A stretch of DNA of 62,052 bases, taken from Seminavis robusta (lineage: Eukaryota; Bacillariophyta; Bacillariophyceae; Naviculales; Naviculaceae). A model generated the notes under the pieces. The model was not told where the DNA came from, did no database searches, and saw nothing but the letters and a program-made list of their open reading frames with translations. Of this stretch, positions 42,692 through 52,863 are shown piece by piece. The position numbers and the translations under genes were made by a program. Position 1 is the first letter of the stretch; every line of letters starts with the position of its first letter. The stretch is from NCBI GenBank assembly GCA_903772945.1, contig CAICTM010000520.1, forward strand, positions 1 through 62,052, in the 5' to 3' direction.

Positions 42692-43092
42692 GGTGTCGAT
42701 ATATTGATGTTACTGGTGGTTGATCGATAGAGATGATGATAGCACTTCGACGATGGTGTTGACCCTCTCACAGCGCTTTGTTTCCGACGGTTTCCGACCA
42801 AGCTTCGGGTGACGGAAAAGTAGGGAGGTAAGCAGTAAACCATTCACACTTAATTCGCGACTAAATTAGTGACTGAATGAGTCACTACTGACGATTTTGT
42901 CGGCGGCAGATCACACCTGGCTGCGTGGCCAGGGCTGAACTCATCAATGGGGTGATTGGATCGTAGGTTTGAGTCAATTGTTTGTCTCCAGATACCATCA
43001 CTGTTGCTTCAGGAAAGCCCTTCAAAAACAGTATTCGACTGCTTCACAAAGCATTTGCTGCAAGGCTATTTTTTCTCTGTTCAAGTTTGACC
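42692..43092. other. Divergent promoter region
   Basis: Upstream of uL23 (-) and the first plastid paralog (+). Holds GTGACTGAATGAGTCACT-like sequence near 42870-42890. Nothing else seen. Confidence 0.55.
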
Positions 43093-43725
43093 ATGACGTT
43101 CATTGTTCAAGCAACCAAATTTTGGGTAGTTTTGCTGCTGTGGATGGTTCCACAAAGCTGCCGTTCATTTACTACCAGCCCAATGATTGCACTACAGTCG
43201 TCCCAATCAATTTCGACATCTACGACTTGCACGTCTCTTTCCATGGGTCTCTTTGGTGGCGACTCGGATAAGGATAACAATAATATTCTCAAAGGACTGT
43301 TTCAACCTCAACAAGAGCAGCCAGGTCTCAAGACAGTCATCACCATTCCCGTGGAGAAGGTCAAGCCACGCCCTCTACGGTTCTTTCTTCAAATCTACAT
43401 TGTGGGTCAACAAAATCAGAAAGATTCACAATCCTGGTTGCCACGAGAAGACGAAGAAGGTGGGCTGCAAATTTACTACAAGGATGGAACGGGCATGTGT
43501 CAAATTGGGTTGCAGCCAAATGCCATTCAGATTCAACGTCACGGAGAACGGCCTTCTCTGGAATACATGCTGCAGGAAAGTGTCATGCTCCATGGAGTGC
43601 TCGATGAACTATACAAAATTGCATTTGATGAAGTGGAAGATGTCGAAGAAAGCCAGAGACTCTTGAAATTGGACCCAGCAGCCATTGAAGCAGCGAGAAA
43701 GACTTTGCCAGCTCGTCAAGCATAA
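43093..43725 (+). CDS. Plastid-targeted unknown protein, paralog A
   Basis: Intronless, 210 residues from ATG 43093 (ACCATGACG), the first ATG in frame. A signal peptide ends at CRSF|TTSP, followed by a Ser/Thr-rich transit part. The conserved block starts IPVEKVKPRPLRFFLQIY and runs to the C-terminus, including QIGLQPNAIQIQRHGERPSLEYMLQE and VLDELYKIAFD. The gene at 44502 is a clear paralog across this block. Function unknown. It probably works in the plastid stroma as a small soluble protein. Confidence 0.82.
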   Translation: MTFIVQATKFWVVLLLWMVPQSCRSFTTSPMIALQSSQSISTSTTCTSLSMGLFGGDSDKDNNNILKGLFQPQQEQPGLKTVITIPVEKVKPRPLRFFLQIYIVGQQNQKDSQSWLPREDEEGGLQIYYKDGTGMCQIGLQPNAIQIQRHGERPSLEYMLQESVMLHGVLDELYKIAFDEVEDVEESQRLLKLDPAAIEAARKTLPARQA

Positions 43726-44501
43726 AGGTGGTTGCAGTTGCATCACAGTGAACAATGGTTTCTACAATCAGCGCCTATCTCCTGCATGCAGTGGACAGTC
43801 GACCAATGAAGGGAAACTTATTAGTTTGTTTGATACGGGATGACACTGCGTAGAAACAAACACACAAGGCACTAGACTATAGTCAACCTGCTTTTGCACT
43901 TTCATTCTTGCTACAGAGCTGTTCGCGAGGGCTCAGGAAAATCAAATATCTTCATACTATGTTACTGTAGCTGTCTCTTGATGAAAGAGTGAATCGAATC
44001 TGCTCATGCACCGAAACTAGCTAGCTGGAGAACGGTGGCAGGATGAATCCATTGAGAACCTCTATCTGTTTGGGGTTCCGCGTTGACATGTACAGGATAA
44101 AGACAAGGATTGCAGAGGAGTAACCGTGGTCGATAGCGATAGCTGCAATAGCAATATCTGTAGCTGTCATCACAACGGGGTATTACTTCTACATGCTTGT
44201 CAAAGCAATAAGAGGAAAGTAAACTGTAGAGGCCGTGTTTCGTGATGTCATCCGAGGGCCAAAAGATCCAACCATGAACGACTCAGACTCACTGTAACGC
44301 TGAGTCACTCACCAGTGATTCACTCCCCACCTGCGTTGTTGCCGAGGTGTCCTCACAACAGTAACAGTCGGAGCTGTCAGAACTAGCTAGCCAGAGGCAT
44401 GGACGGGAAGGGATGTAGGCCCTATTGAGCTGTGGTTTGGCTGATACATAGCTACCTCAAGTATTAAGCTTACCTCGGGAGATCTAGTAACCTGCTCGAG
44501 G
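43726..44501. other. Intergenic region between tandem paralogs
   Basis: Contains several GAGTCACT/TGATTCACT words at 44275-44330 that resemble sites upstream of paralog A. No coding signal. Confidence 0.55.
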
Positions 44502-45286
44502 ATGCCTCCTCTTTCGATGGGATTCCTGAGGCGTTGCCTCGGGCTGTCGTTGCTGTTCTTTACGGCCACTGAAGCCTTTGTAACAGTTCCGAGCCACCGT
44601 CATTGTTCTGGCAAAGGATTGGCAGAGCAACCACCAGCTGTTCCATCATCTGCCTTGCAAATGGGTGGATTCTTTGATGGTATCCAAAACTTCTTTTCGG
44701 AGTATGGCAGTGGTGACAACCATGACAGTAACAACAATGGGAACAGCGAGGACGATTATGCCACTGAGAATCGCGTTGTAACCATTCCGGGTAAGAAAGA
44801 CGCATTCGGGGTGACTCTTACAGTACGGTATGATGTCCGTGTGTTTGTCCCTGACCATTATTTGCTACTCGTTCCTCTTGTTTGTTGCTGTGTACCGTAC
44901 GGTATTAATAAGTTCGAGCCATCAAACCCGGAGGGTTGCGTTTGTTCTTGATGTTTTATTTAATGGGGATGCAGAATACACCCCACAGAAATGCGTGGAA
45001 AGCGGATCAACCGTCTCGAGAGGACTATGTTATTGATTTCTACTTTCACGATCGAACGGCCATGCTGACCATCGAGTTGCAGGAAGACGAGATTACCATT
45101 GATCGTATTGGTTCGGTTCCTTCGACGGCGTATTCGATGCAAGAAACCGTGATTGTGGAGGGATTGTTGGATGAACTGCATCAGTGCGCATTTGATGAGT
45201 CGATTGATGAAGAGAACCGTCTATTGCAACTGTCGGAACCAAAAGATGCCATTGAACAGGCTCGTACGGCCTTGTCGTTTGGATAG
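44502..45286 (+). CDS. Plastid-targeted unknown protein, paralog B
   Basis: Exons 44502-44790 and 44913-45286, phase 1, 220 residues. The signal peptide ends ATEAF|VTVPS. Splicing CCGG|GTAAGA to TAATAAG|TTCGAG gives IPVRAIKPGGLRLFLMFY, which lines up exactly with IPVEKVKPRPLRFFLQIY of the gene at 43093, so the acceptor at 44913 is preferred over the AG at 44932. The rest is parallel: MLTIELQEDEITIDRIG, AYSMQETVIVEGLLDELHQCAFDE. Unlike its neighbour this copy has an intron and an Asn/Gly-rich linker before the conserved block. Confidence 0.83.
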
Positions 45287-45393
45287 CTGCTGAAAACAAA
45301 CCATAAACCAGCCAAACAAACCAATTCACCAGCATCAACCAATGTGGATTGTAAGATCATGTCTTTGCAGCTTGTGGATTAATTTTCAAGAAA

Positions 45394-46281
45394 TTAGTAG
45401 TCATCCTCTTCAGTGTCATCATCCGAGTCATCGTCTTGTTCTGGGATTGCCGCGAATCCTCCAGATTGATCCATCAAGTGATCATTACCTTGCTGATCTT
45501 CCTGCATTTCATCATAAAAGGATGGGAACTGTGAACCCGGAAGAAACGAAGAGAATCCTCCTCCTGTAGGTGACTGCAAAAGATAATTGGAGAGAGAAAA
45601 AGTGTGTGAGGAAGAATAGAAACCAGGATAGATCAGATTGATGAATGCATGAATGAAATAAAAGTATCGTACCGAGCCAGGACCTCCTCCTGCACTTCCC
45701 GATGGACCGTTTCCACTCAAAAAGGATTCTTCCCCATGTGTATTGTCGTCATCTTCATCTTCTTCTTCCGTTTCGTCATCTTCATCTCCCTTCAACAACC
45801 TCAAGTGTTTGCCCGGAGGTCCTACGAATTCTTCTTCTTCCTCTTCATCGTCGTCATCGTGGTCCGACGCTTCTTCTTCCATGACGGGCGCGGCCACTTC
45901 TTCTTCCTCCTCCTCTTCTTCCTCTTCCTTTTTCTTGGCTCGCTTGGTATATTTGCGCTTTTTGACGGGAGGCGGCTTGGTCTCGGTCTCCTTTTTGCGT
46001 CGTCCTTTTTTCTTGGCAGCCGCAGCCTTTCCTTTCTTTTTACGACCGGAAGGACGCTTCCACAAGGACGAAGGCGTCAATTTGCCTTCCGGGGTCAAAT
46101 TGGCCGATAGCTCGGTCAACCAATACTGTCGTTGGGATTTTTGGATGGAGATGGCGTCTCGTGAAATCAACACGGCATTGATGAGTTGTTGATGAACCTG
46201 TTTCCAAGCCTCCAATTCGTCATCCTCATCCATATCTTCAGAAGCAGCCGCCGCTGCGGAGGGATCGTATCCAGCCATCAT
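45394..46281 (-). CDS. Acidic/basic nuclear protein, unknown
   Basis: Exons 46281-45673 and 45573-45394, phase 0, 262 residues. Start is MMAGYDPS. An ordered N-terminal helix pair (DDELEAWKQVHQQLINAVLISRDAIS, QRQYWLTELSANLTPEGKLTP) is followed by a strongly basic part (SGRKKKGKAAAAKKKGRRKK, VKKRKYTKRAKKK) and long Glu/Asp runs. The mix suggests a nuclear, chromatin-associated protein such as a histone chaperone or remodeller subunit. The 99-base intron lacks stops in frame, so a retained-intron form stays open. Confidence 0.72.
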   Translation of the reverse strand: MMAGYDPSAAAAASEDMDEDDELEAWKQVHQQLINAVLISRDAISIQKSQRQYWLTELSANLTPEGKLTPSSLWKRPSGRKKKGKAAAAKKKGRRKKETETKPPPVKKRKYTKRAKKKEEEEEEEEEEVAAPVMEEEASDHDDDDEEEEEEFVGPPGKHLRLLKGDEDDETEEEDEDDDNTHGEESFLSGNGPSGSAGGGPGSVRYFYFIHAFINLIYPGFYSSSHTFSLSNYLLQSPTGGGFSSFLPGSQFPSFYDEMQEDQQGNDHLMDQSGGFAAIPEQDDDSDDDTEEDDY

Positions 46282-46743
46282 CTTTGCTGTTGTTTGCTTT
46301 TCATAAAATAAATGTTTGTGTGGCTGTTTGTGTCTTCCTTGCTTCTTCGCTGCATGCTGTCTTCATTGCCGCCTGCTGTCTCTGTTTCCTTCGTTCCATT
46401 CGCAAGCACTTGCCAGTCTCCTACAGCTTAAGCTGGCTTGAAAGCTGACATCCAAAGCGAGTTTGAACGTTCCAGCTCACGCTTGTCAAGTCACGGTTGA
46501 AGTTTCTTCCTCCTTGGCATCACTGACCTTTGTGGAAGAAACCAATTGCTCATCTATCTTGATGCAAGCCATGCAAAGCATCCATGCATGTGGCCCACCA
46601 AAAAGCCAGTTTCGTCCTGCCATCCCCTTGACTGATCACATTTGTTAGACAACATTTGTTGCAAATTATAATTGCATTGGCTGCTCCCTCTAGCTAGTTG
46701 GAAGATACCGTAACTTACCAAACAAACAAAAGTGAAAAGAAAA
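46282..46743. other. Divergent promoter region
   Basis: Upstream of the acidic nuclear protein (-) and the ZEP gene (+). No CRE core or other recognisable motif found. Confidence 0.55.
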
Positions 46744-48640
46744 ATGAAGTTCCTGTCGATACAAAAGTGTTTGGCTCTGGGCCTGGTGGCGGTAGCAACT
46801 ACAAATGCATTTGCCCCTCAACCACGAACTACTGGTCCTTTGAAAGATTCATCGCCAACAAAAATCCATGCATCCACCATGGAAGCTCCCGTCAGGACGC
46901 CCGAAACTGCCGAACGGGTCAAGCAAGTCCGAGAACGCTTTCGCCAAGCGGCCGAAGATGCCGCCAAAGCCAAGGGATGTGCCACACAGGATGATGGAAG
47001 TGCAGTGTGGAGGCAGCCCATTGAAAGTCGAGAGATTACACCCGATAGACCCCTCCGAGTCGTCGTGGCGGGAGGTGGAGTCGCCGGATTGGTTGCCGCA
47101 GCGGCGGCACATTCCAAAGGCATGGAAGTCACCATCTTTGAACAGGCGTCCCAATATGCACCCTACGGTGGACCCATCCAGATTCAATCCAATGCCTTGA
47201 GAGCACTCGAACGAATCAACCCCACTGTTTACCAAGAAATTCTCAAGGCCGGAACCGTCACGGCAGACCGAGTGTCCGGACTCAAAATTGGATACAAAAA
47301 GGGAGTCTTCCTAGGACTGGGACAGCAATACGAAAAGGGAGATTGGTTGGTTCGCTTCGATACACTCCAGCCAGCACTACAAGCTGGATTGCCGGCCACC
47401 GTCGTCGTCGATCGACCCGTCATTCAACAAATTCTTCTCAACCATGGAATTCCAGAAGGAACCGTCCGAATCAAAAGTCGTATCGCCACCTACGAAGAAC
47501 TGGGACCAGGTGAAGGCCTCAAGGTATGTTCATTGATTTATTGGTTCATTCGTGACCTAGATCGTTTGCTTTGGTCACTCACTTCACAACCCTCAACCAT
47601 TATGAATCAAATCAAATCTGTCAACATTATAGATCACACTGGAAGATGGTACTGTTGCCTATGCCGATGTCCTCGTGGGTGCCGATGGAATCTGGTCCTC
47701 TGTGCGACGCATCATGCATGGCTTGGATCAGGGCGCTGATGGATTTGCAGCCTCGGGTGCAGCTGGGGGTGCCTTGAACGAGGCAGAAGCTAGACGCATG
47801 GCCAAGGACAGTGTGCTCATGGCAGAGAATGCCAACCGACGTTATTCCGGATTCACGTGCTATGCGGCCCTTGCTAAGCACAAGGCAAGTAACATTGAGG
47901 AAGTATCGTACCAGATTCTACTGGGAAAAGACAAGTACTTTGTCAGCACGGATGGTGGAGGTGAACGTCAACAATGGTTTGCCTTGATTCGAGAAGATGC
48001 TGGAGGAGTCGACCCGGAACCCAGCGAGGAAAACCCCAATCCCAAGCTTGCCCGTCTCTTGAATGAATTCAACAATGAGGAACCAGGAGATAAGAATGGT
48101 GATGTCTGGGATGGCTTTGCTCACGAGCTTTTGAAGGCATCGCCCGAAGAAGACATCAAGCGCAGAGATTTGTATGATGGTGCTCCATTGTTGTCCAAAG
48201 GGTGGACTCGAGGTCAGGTTGCCATCTGTGGAGATGCTGCACATCCAATGATGCCGTAAGTTTCTTGAGCTTGTGTTTTCTCTTTTGTCTCTTTCTGTGT
48301 GGTTATGCTCGTTCGCCAATACTCAATCAATCCGGTTCACCACTAACTCTCCAGCAACCTCGGTCAAGGAGGATGTCAAGCCACAGAAGACGGTTACAGA
48401 TTGATCGAAGAGCTCTCCACAGTCACGCACACACGGGATATTGAAGGCGCGCTGAAGTCGTACTACGGAAAGAGAATCCCACGCACAACAATCATTCAAA
48501 TATTGGCTCAGCTGGGAAGTGATCTCTTGGTTGACTTTGACAAGATGATGACAATTCCATTGGTTGGCCCTTTCTTCTTGTTCATGACCCAGGTCTCCAT
48601 GCCGTTCATTCTTCGATTCTTGTACACACCCGAGTTCTAA
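46744..48640 (+). CDS. Zeaxanthin epoxidase (ZEP1-like)
   Basis: Exons 46744-47523, 47633-48255 and 48355-48640, 562 residues. A bipartite plastid presequence ends [12 protein letters not shown]-monooxygenase signatures: the Rossmann motif [10 protein letters not shown] (106-115) with the closing Glu in TIFEQ, the [15 protein letters not shown] motif in exon 2, and [22 protein letters not shown] spanning intron 2. Plant ZEPs add an FHA domain that is absent here, as in diatoms. ZEP adds epoxides to carotenoid rings using oxygen and reductant. In pennate diatoms ZEP1, beside VDL2, has been assigned to late fucoxanthin synthesis; this copy's closeness to a VDL gene suggests ZEP1 and not the photoprotective ZEP2/3. 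Subtype is inference. Confidence 0.93.
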
Positions 48641-48841
48641 AGATGCACAGTGCAATCAATCGACGTACGCAGCATTACATGCAAACAAGCTACGCGCAGT
48701 TATGACGTAACTACAGCAACCTACATTTGGATAAATCAAACTAACCAGCCTCTACACTAGACGACCGTTCAAATGTAGCCCACGGTACCAGGTACAGTAC
48801 TACAAGAGTAGAGTATTCTAGCCGATCAAGTTGCCTACTAG

Positions 48842-50634
48842 CTAGCTGGCTTCCTTGGGTTGAATCAGCCCAACACATTTGTGTTCTTTCAAGAATGCTT
48901 CATGAGCCGGATGGTTCTCCGGGAACAGAATGAGAGTGACAAAGAAGTTCGCCGCCACCATCCTCGGATCCACCAGAATTTCCCGAAGAGTAACCGCAGG
49001 GTGAACCCTGACTACTGGGCATGGGTCAGGCTTGGACCAGATGCTGCCATGCTTCTTCTTCCACGCCTTTCGCTGCTTATACAGATTTTTCCTTTCCACT
49101 GCCTTGACAACATTCGCCATGTCTGCTCCTTCATCCCCCAAAAGGGCTCTGGAAGCCTCGTAGAAACGCATTGCTTCACCCTGGTCCTTCAGTTTTGAAA
49201 CAAAGTCAGGATGAACGAGAGTGTCTGAATCACTGCAGTGGACTTCAAAGTATACGGCCAGTTTGCTGCACATAAACTCGTTGTTGTGATCCCATGGTAT
49301 CGCAGTTTCATCGTTGCCATCCTCTGCCTCGGGGAACATTTCGGCCATTCTAAGCGCTAGCATTTCAGATTCCCCAAACTGCCGAACAAAGTCGGATTGC
49401 TGATGGGATGGATACAAAAACATGCAAGGCCACGTCCACTCGTGCAAGGCCAGTGCTGGTAGATTGCCAGAGTTTGGTCTGTGATGGTGCCACCTGGATT
49501 CATCGTCTGTTCCATCTTCATCGTCAGTGACACTGGCCACAAGAGGAACCCTTCCCAGTTGAATTTTGCTGTCTTTGCAATGTTTCCACACTTGTTTCAC
49601 ATGAGACACTCGTGCGGCTCTTGCCCGTTCTCGTTCTTGTCGCAGTTTCCTGGCTCGCTGTACCTTGGCCGACAATAGCTTATGAAGTTTTTTCAAGTCG
49701 GCATTGTTTTCCTGTCCTGGGAGAGCTAGACCTTTATCAATAGCATCTCCTGCTTCCTCCCAGCTTTGTAGCATTTGATGCGCTTTGGCTAAGCGAAACC
49801 ATGCCTTGACATTCTTGTCATCAAAGATGATTGCCTGGAAGATGTTTTGAATGTTTGATGAGTGCACCATGTTTTTTCTTTCTCATCACACACTTGACAT
49901 TTTGAATCCTACCTTGTTTGCTTGTTCTCGAACCAAACCCCAATTTTTGAGTTGTGTGTGTGCCAATGCGGCGTTGCAACAAATGGTTGCCTTCAAGGCA
50001 TCTAGCTCCTGTTCGGTATACGTTGGATCGTCATTATCCGCTGCTTTCAAGTCTCCTGGTAGCATTGGCTCAATCCTTTGCGCCCAAGCAAATGCTTCAT
50101 AGTAGTGATTGACGGCATCGCGATAATATTGCATATTGTTGGTGACATTGCGTTTGCCATTGGCAAAAGATTCATTTCCCATCTTTTTGAAATTGACCAT
50201 TAGCTGGGTAGGTGTATCATCGTATTTCAAACTGCTAAATGCTTCGGCTAGACCACTCTTTTCCACTTCTTCGGCTGATTCTGCAAATATGGGAGGGATC
50301 TGGAGGAAGAACATAGCGATACAGAAAACAAGATCCATTTGAGCAATTTCGGGAGAGGCACCAATCACAGTGCATGATCGTAAAATCTTACAAAATCGTC
50401 ATCCAAAAGTTTCTCCAGATATGCTTCCTTCTCACCAGCTGACCATCCTCTGCCCTGCTCAAGGGCCATGTCAATCGCTTGGGTCAGGAGATGGCCCGTC
50501 TCATCGTCTTCATCATCCGAATCCTTCTCCTCGTCCCACTTCTTCTTGACATCAGACATCTTGTTCATCAAATCGTCAAATTCTTCTCTGCCAGGCTTGC
50601 CGCCGGCTTCATCCTTCTTGTCCTGCTTTGCCAT
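48842..50634 (-). CDS. TTC4/Cns1-type HSP90 co-chaperone
   Basis: Exons 50634-50392, 50299-49913 and 49834-48842, all phase 0, 540 residues. The acidic N-terminal part precedes three TPR helices pairs: MVNFKKMGNESFANGKR...YYRDAVNHYYEAFAW, ELDALKATICCNAALAHTQLKNWGLVREQANK, and AIIFDDKNVKAWFRLAKAHQMLQSWEEAGDAIDKGL. A basic coiled linker (VQRARKLRQERERARAAR) leads to the C-terminal wheel domain of TTC4/Cns1 (WPCMFLYPSHQQSDFV ... VVRVHPAVTLREILVDP). Family members join HSP90 and HSP70 and help translation factor eEF2 fold. Cytosolic and nuclear. The gene sits between ZEP and VDL on the opposite strand. Confidence 0.92.
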
Positions 50635-51870
50635 TGTCACAACTACTATGAATACAGTAGCTACCTAAAAGTATAAACACGGAGGTTGCAATATTACAGT
50701 GGAAAAGCAAAGCTACCACAGAAATAATGAAGCAAGAAGGGAGAAAGAATGAATGGATGAGGCGCTTTTCGATTGGCTTCGATCCGCGTCCGAGGTGATG
50801 AGAGTTGAAGCCAGCACGAGTTGCGTACGAGTTTAATAAAGGAAGTGGGTGAGACACGTAGAAAGTGTACCAGCGCTACAGCCCAAAAATGGACCAAAAC
50901 CGTCTATAAGCAAATGACTGTCTCAATGTCCGATTGACCAATAAGTAGATTAATACGAAATCGACCTCAAGTACCATTGACTCATAGCATGTTTCCCATA
51001 CTGACCACATGATTTAACATCACATACCCTATGTTTTAAAAACGTGTATTTCATTTTCGCTATACTTTTTTGTGAGATAGTTAAATATTTTGGTCCATTA
51101 TTGAGTCCCGTTAACTCAGAAAATAGAGAGTGAGACAGAAGGTTTCCGATATTGTACTGTTTTTGCTATAGTACCGCTGATGTCTCAAAGCGATGGACCA
51201 AAACCGACTTTATACCTGTACCGGTAGAGCCCGACGGTGCTTGAAAGCCTCCAATAACTGGTACCGGTACCAGGTACCGTAGCTTGTTGGGACACGGCCT
51301 TATTACCCACACACTTTGTCTGGCGAGACAAATCAACAATGCTCACCTCATGGGATCTATCGTACGGTACGGTACATGGGATCTACGGTACAGTACTGGA
51401 TATTTTAAGCTGGTGTGGGTCTAAGGCTTATTTATTATAGGTTTATGATGAGCAAGACACGTTGGGAACATGGATCTGTCGTGTCGATTGACCAAACAAC
51501 TTTTTAGGTTGGTTTGGGTAGCAACAACAAGGAGGACTTTTGTTGTTTGTTTGAGCAACACTGGGGCAAAATAAAATAGTGTACATTACAATAGTGTGTC
51601 ATGGCAAAAGTAAGTGGCAAAAGTAAGTTTGCAAACAGGTATAGGATAGGGCACCGTTCTGTCTTGGGGGATCAAGTATCCCCTTGTGTTGTACATGTAC
51701 CGGTACATAGAATCAAGGCTTCGAACCAAAGAGTATGATTGGCGAGCACAATCAACTAGCAACTGTACAAGAAACGCAAGGATTCTGTTCCTGCGAAGCC
51801 ATGGATTGGTCTATCTTTTTGTTATGGCTGACGAGTGCCCCTCTCTACTGCCAGACCTTGCTTCTTCTAG
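50635..51870. other. Intergenic region with small repeat family
   Basis: AT-rich centre. The word ATGGACCAAAA occurs three times (50889, 51193, and inverted at 51088-51098), and a TACCGG tract lies at 51214-51280. No coding signal. Confidence 0.6.
50889..51206. repeat. ATGGACCAAAA repeat set, MITE-like
   Basis: ATGGACCAAAACCG at 50889-50902 and 51193-51206 is an exact 14-base direct repeat; TTTTGGTCCAT at 51088-51098 is an inverted copy, so 50889-51098 has terminal inverted repeats of 11 bases around an AT-rich core. It may be a small non-autonomous element or a short tandem duplication. Confidence 0.4.
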
Positions 51871-52863
51871 TTAGTATCTTTCTCCACGTCGTCCTCTGGA
51901 CCTACTTCGATTTGACTTTTCTCGTGGGGCATAGTATTCAGGTGACATACCGCCACCGCCGCCGTGGGCACCACCAGCGCGTCCTCTTGGTAGCCATGCC
52001 TTGTTAGTACCATTCTTCTTTTGATTGTATTGCTGCCGTTTTTGTCTACCTCGATGTCCTCCAAACTCGTCTTCCTCTGAAAGCTCATCGAACAGTGAAT
52101 GGTTGTTGTTCAGAGACGGGTAAGCGTCTTCTCGTGGCATACTGTCCCGAGCACTGTCTATGCCATATCTCCGGCTAGAAGATGGGGTTCGATGGATAGC
52201 AGCAGCGAATCCTCCGTGCTGCATGTAGCCGTGAGTAGGTCCACGACCTCGATTCTGGTTATTAATCCCTGGAGGGCCCATTGTTCTCCGTCCAGGATTG
52301 TGAGATTTCCGTAGCTTATCGCGTGATGTTGGCGGACTCCCCAGCATCGGATGATGTTTGGCATTGGCATGCTGCTGAGCAAGCTCTGATTTTGCTTCGG
52401 CACAGCAGCAGCATGTCAGCCAAGAACAGCTGCACGGCATACAAGATGCACATGAGCAATTGGGTAGACATCCACACCAGGTTTGATTTGCCTTTTTCAC
52501 AGGGGGTTTCTTCTTTATGTTTCGTAAGTAGTAATATCCTGCTCTGTAGCTTACTGAGGTTATAGAGGAAATGTCTGTGGTTGATCGATTGTCCATTTCT
52601 TCTCTTGCCTCTGGAGCAAACTCACGTTCGCCCCCTGAGGAATTGGCAAATGACCTGGATGGGACAGCAATCTCGAATTGATCCAGCGTTGGCAATTCGG
52701 ATCCCACGGAATCATCTTCAGGAACTCCTGCAGTGTGGCTCCTTTTGTCACTCAAGTACCCCGTGGACTGCTGGTCATGGTATGGTGGTTGCCTGTTGTC
52801 ATTCTTACTCTTCCTGGACCTATCAACTGACCGTGATCGGCCCCGTCGACCGAATAATCTCAT
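51871..52863 (-). CDS. Arg/Ser-rich protein with cysteine string
   Basis: Intronless, 330 residues. Family not recognised. The N-terminus is RS-like (RGRSRSVDRSRKSK). A dense cysteine block, WCGCLPNCSCASC through TCCCC (129-154), has 11 Cys in 25 residues and sits next to a basic stretch (NIKKKPPVKK), a setting typical of palmitoylated, membrane-associated proteins. The second half is Gly/Arg/Asn-rich (GRGPTHGYMQHGG; RGRAGGAHGGGGGMSP), RGG-like, suggesting RNA contact. Coding status rests on length and composition. Metal binding is an alternative to palmitoylation. Confidence 0.68.
   Translation of the reverse strand: MRLFGRRGRSRSVDRSRKSKNDNRQPPYHDQQSTGYLSDKRSHTAGVPEDDSVGSELPTLDQFEIAVPSRSFANSSGGEREFAPEAREEMDNRSTTDISSITSVSYRAGYYYLRNIKKKPPVKKANQTWCGCLPNCSCASCMPCSCSWLTCCCCAEAKSELAQQHANAKHHPMLGSPPTSRDKLRKSHNPGRRTMGPPGINNQNRGRGPTHGYMQHGGFAAAIHRTPSSSRRYGIDSARDSMPREDAYPSLNNNHSLFDELSEEDEFGGHRGRQKRQQYNQKKNGTNKAWLPRGRAGGAHGGGGGMSPEYYAPREKSNRSRSRGRRGERY

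Noticed and set aside
44792..44933. Alternative acceptor at 44932-44933 for plastid paralog B
   Set aside because: In phase, but it drops the residues that align with paralog A; the acceptor before 44913 restores the match.
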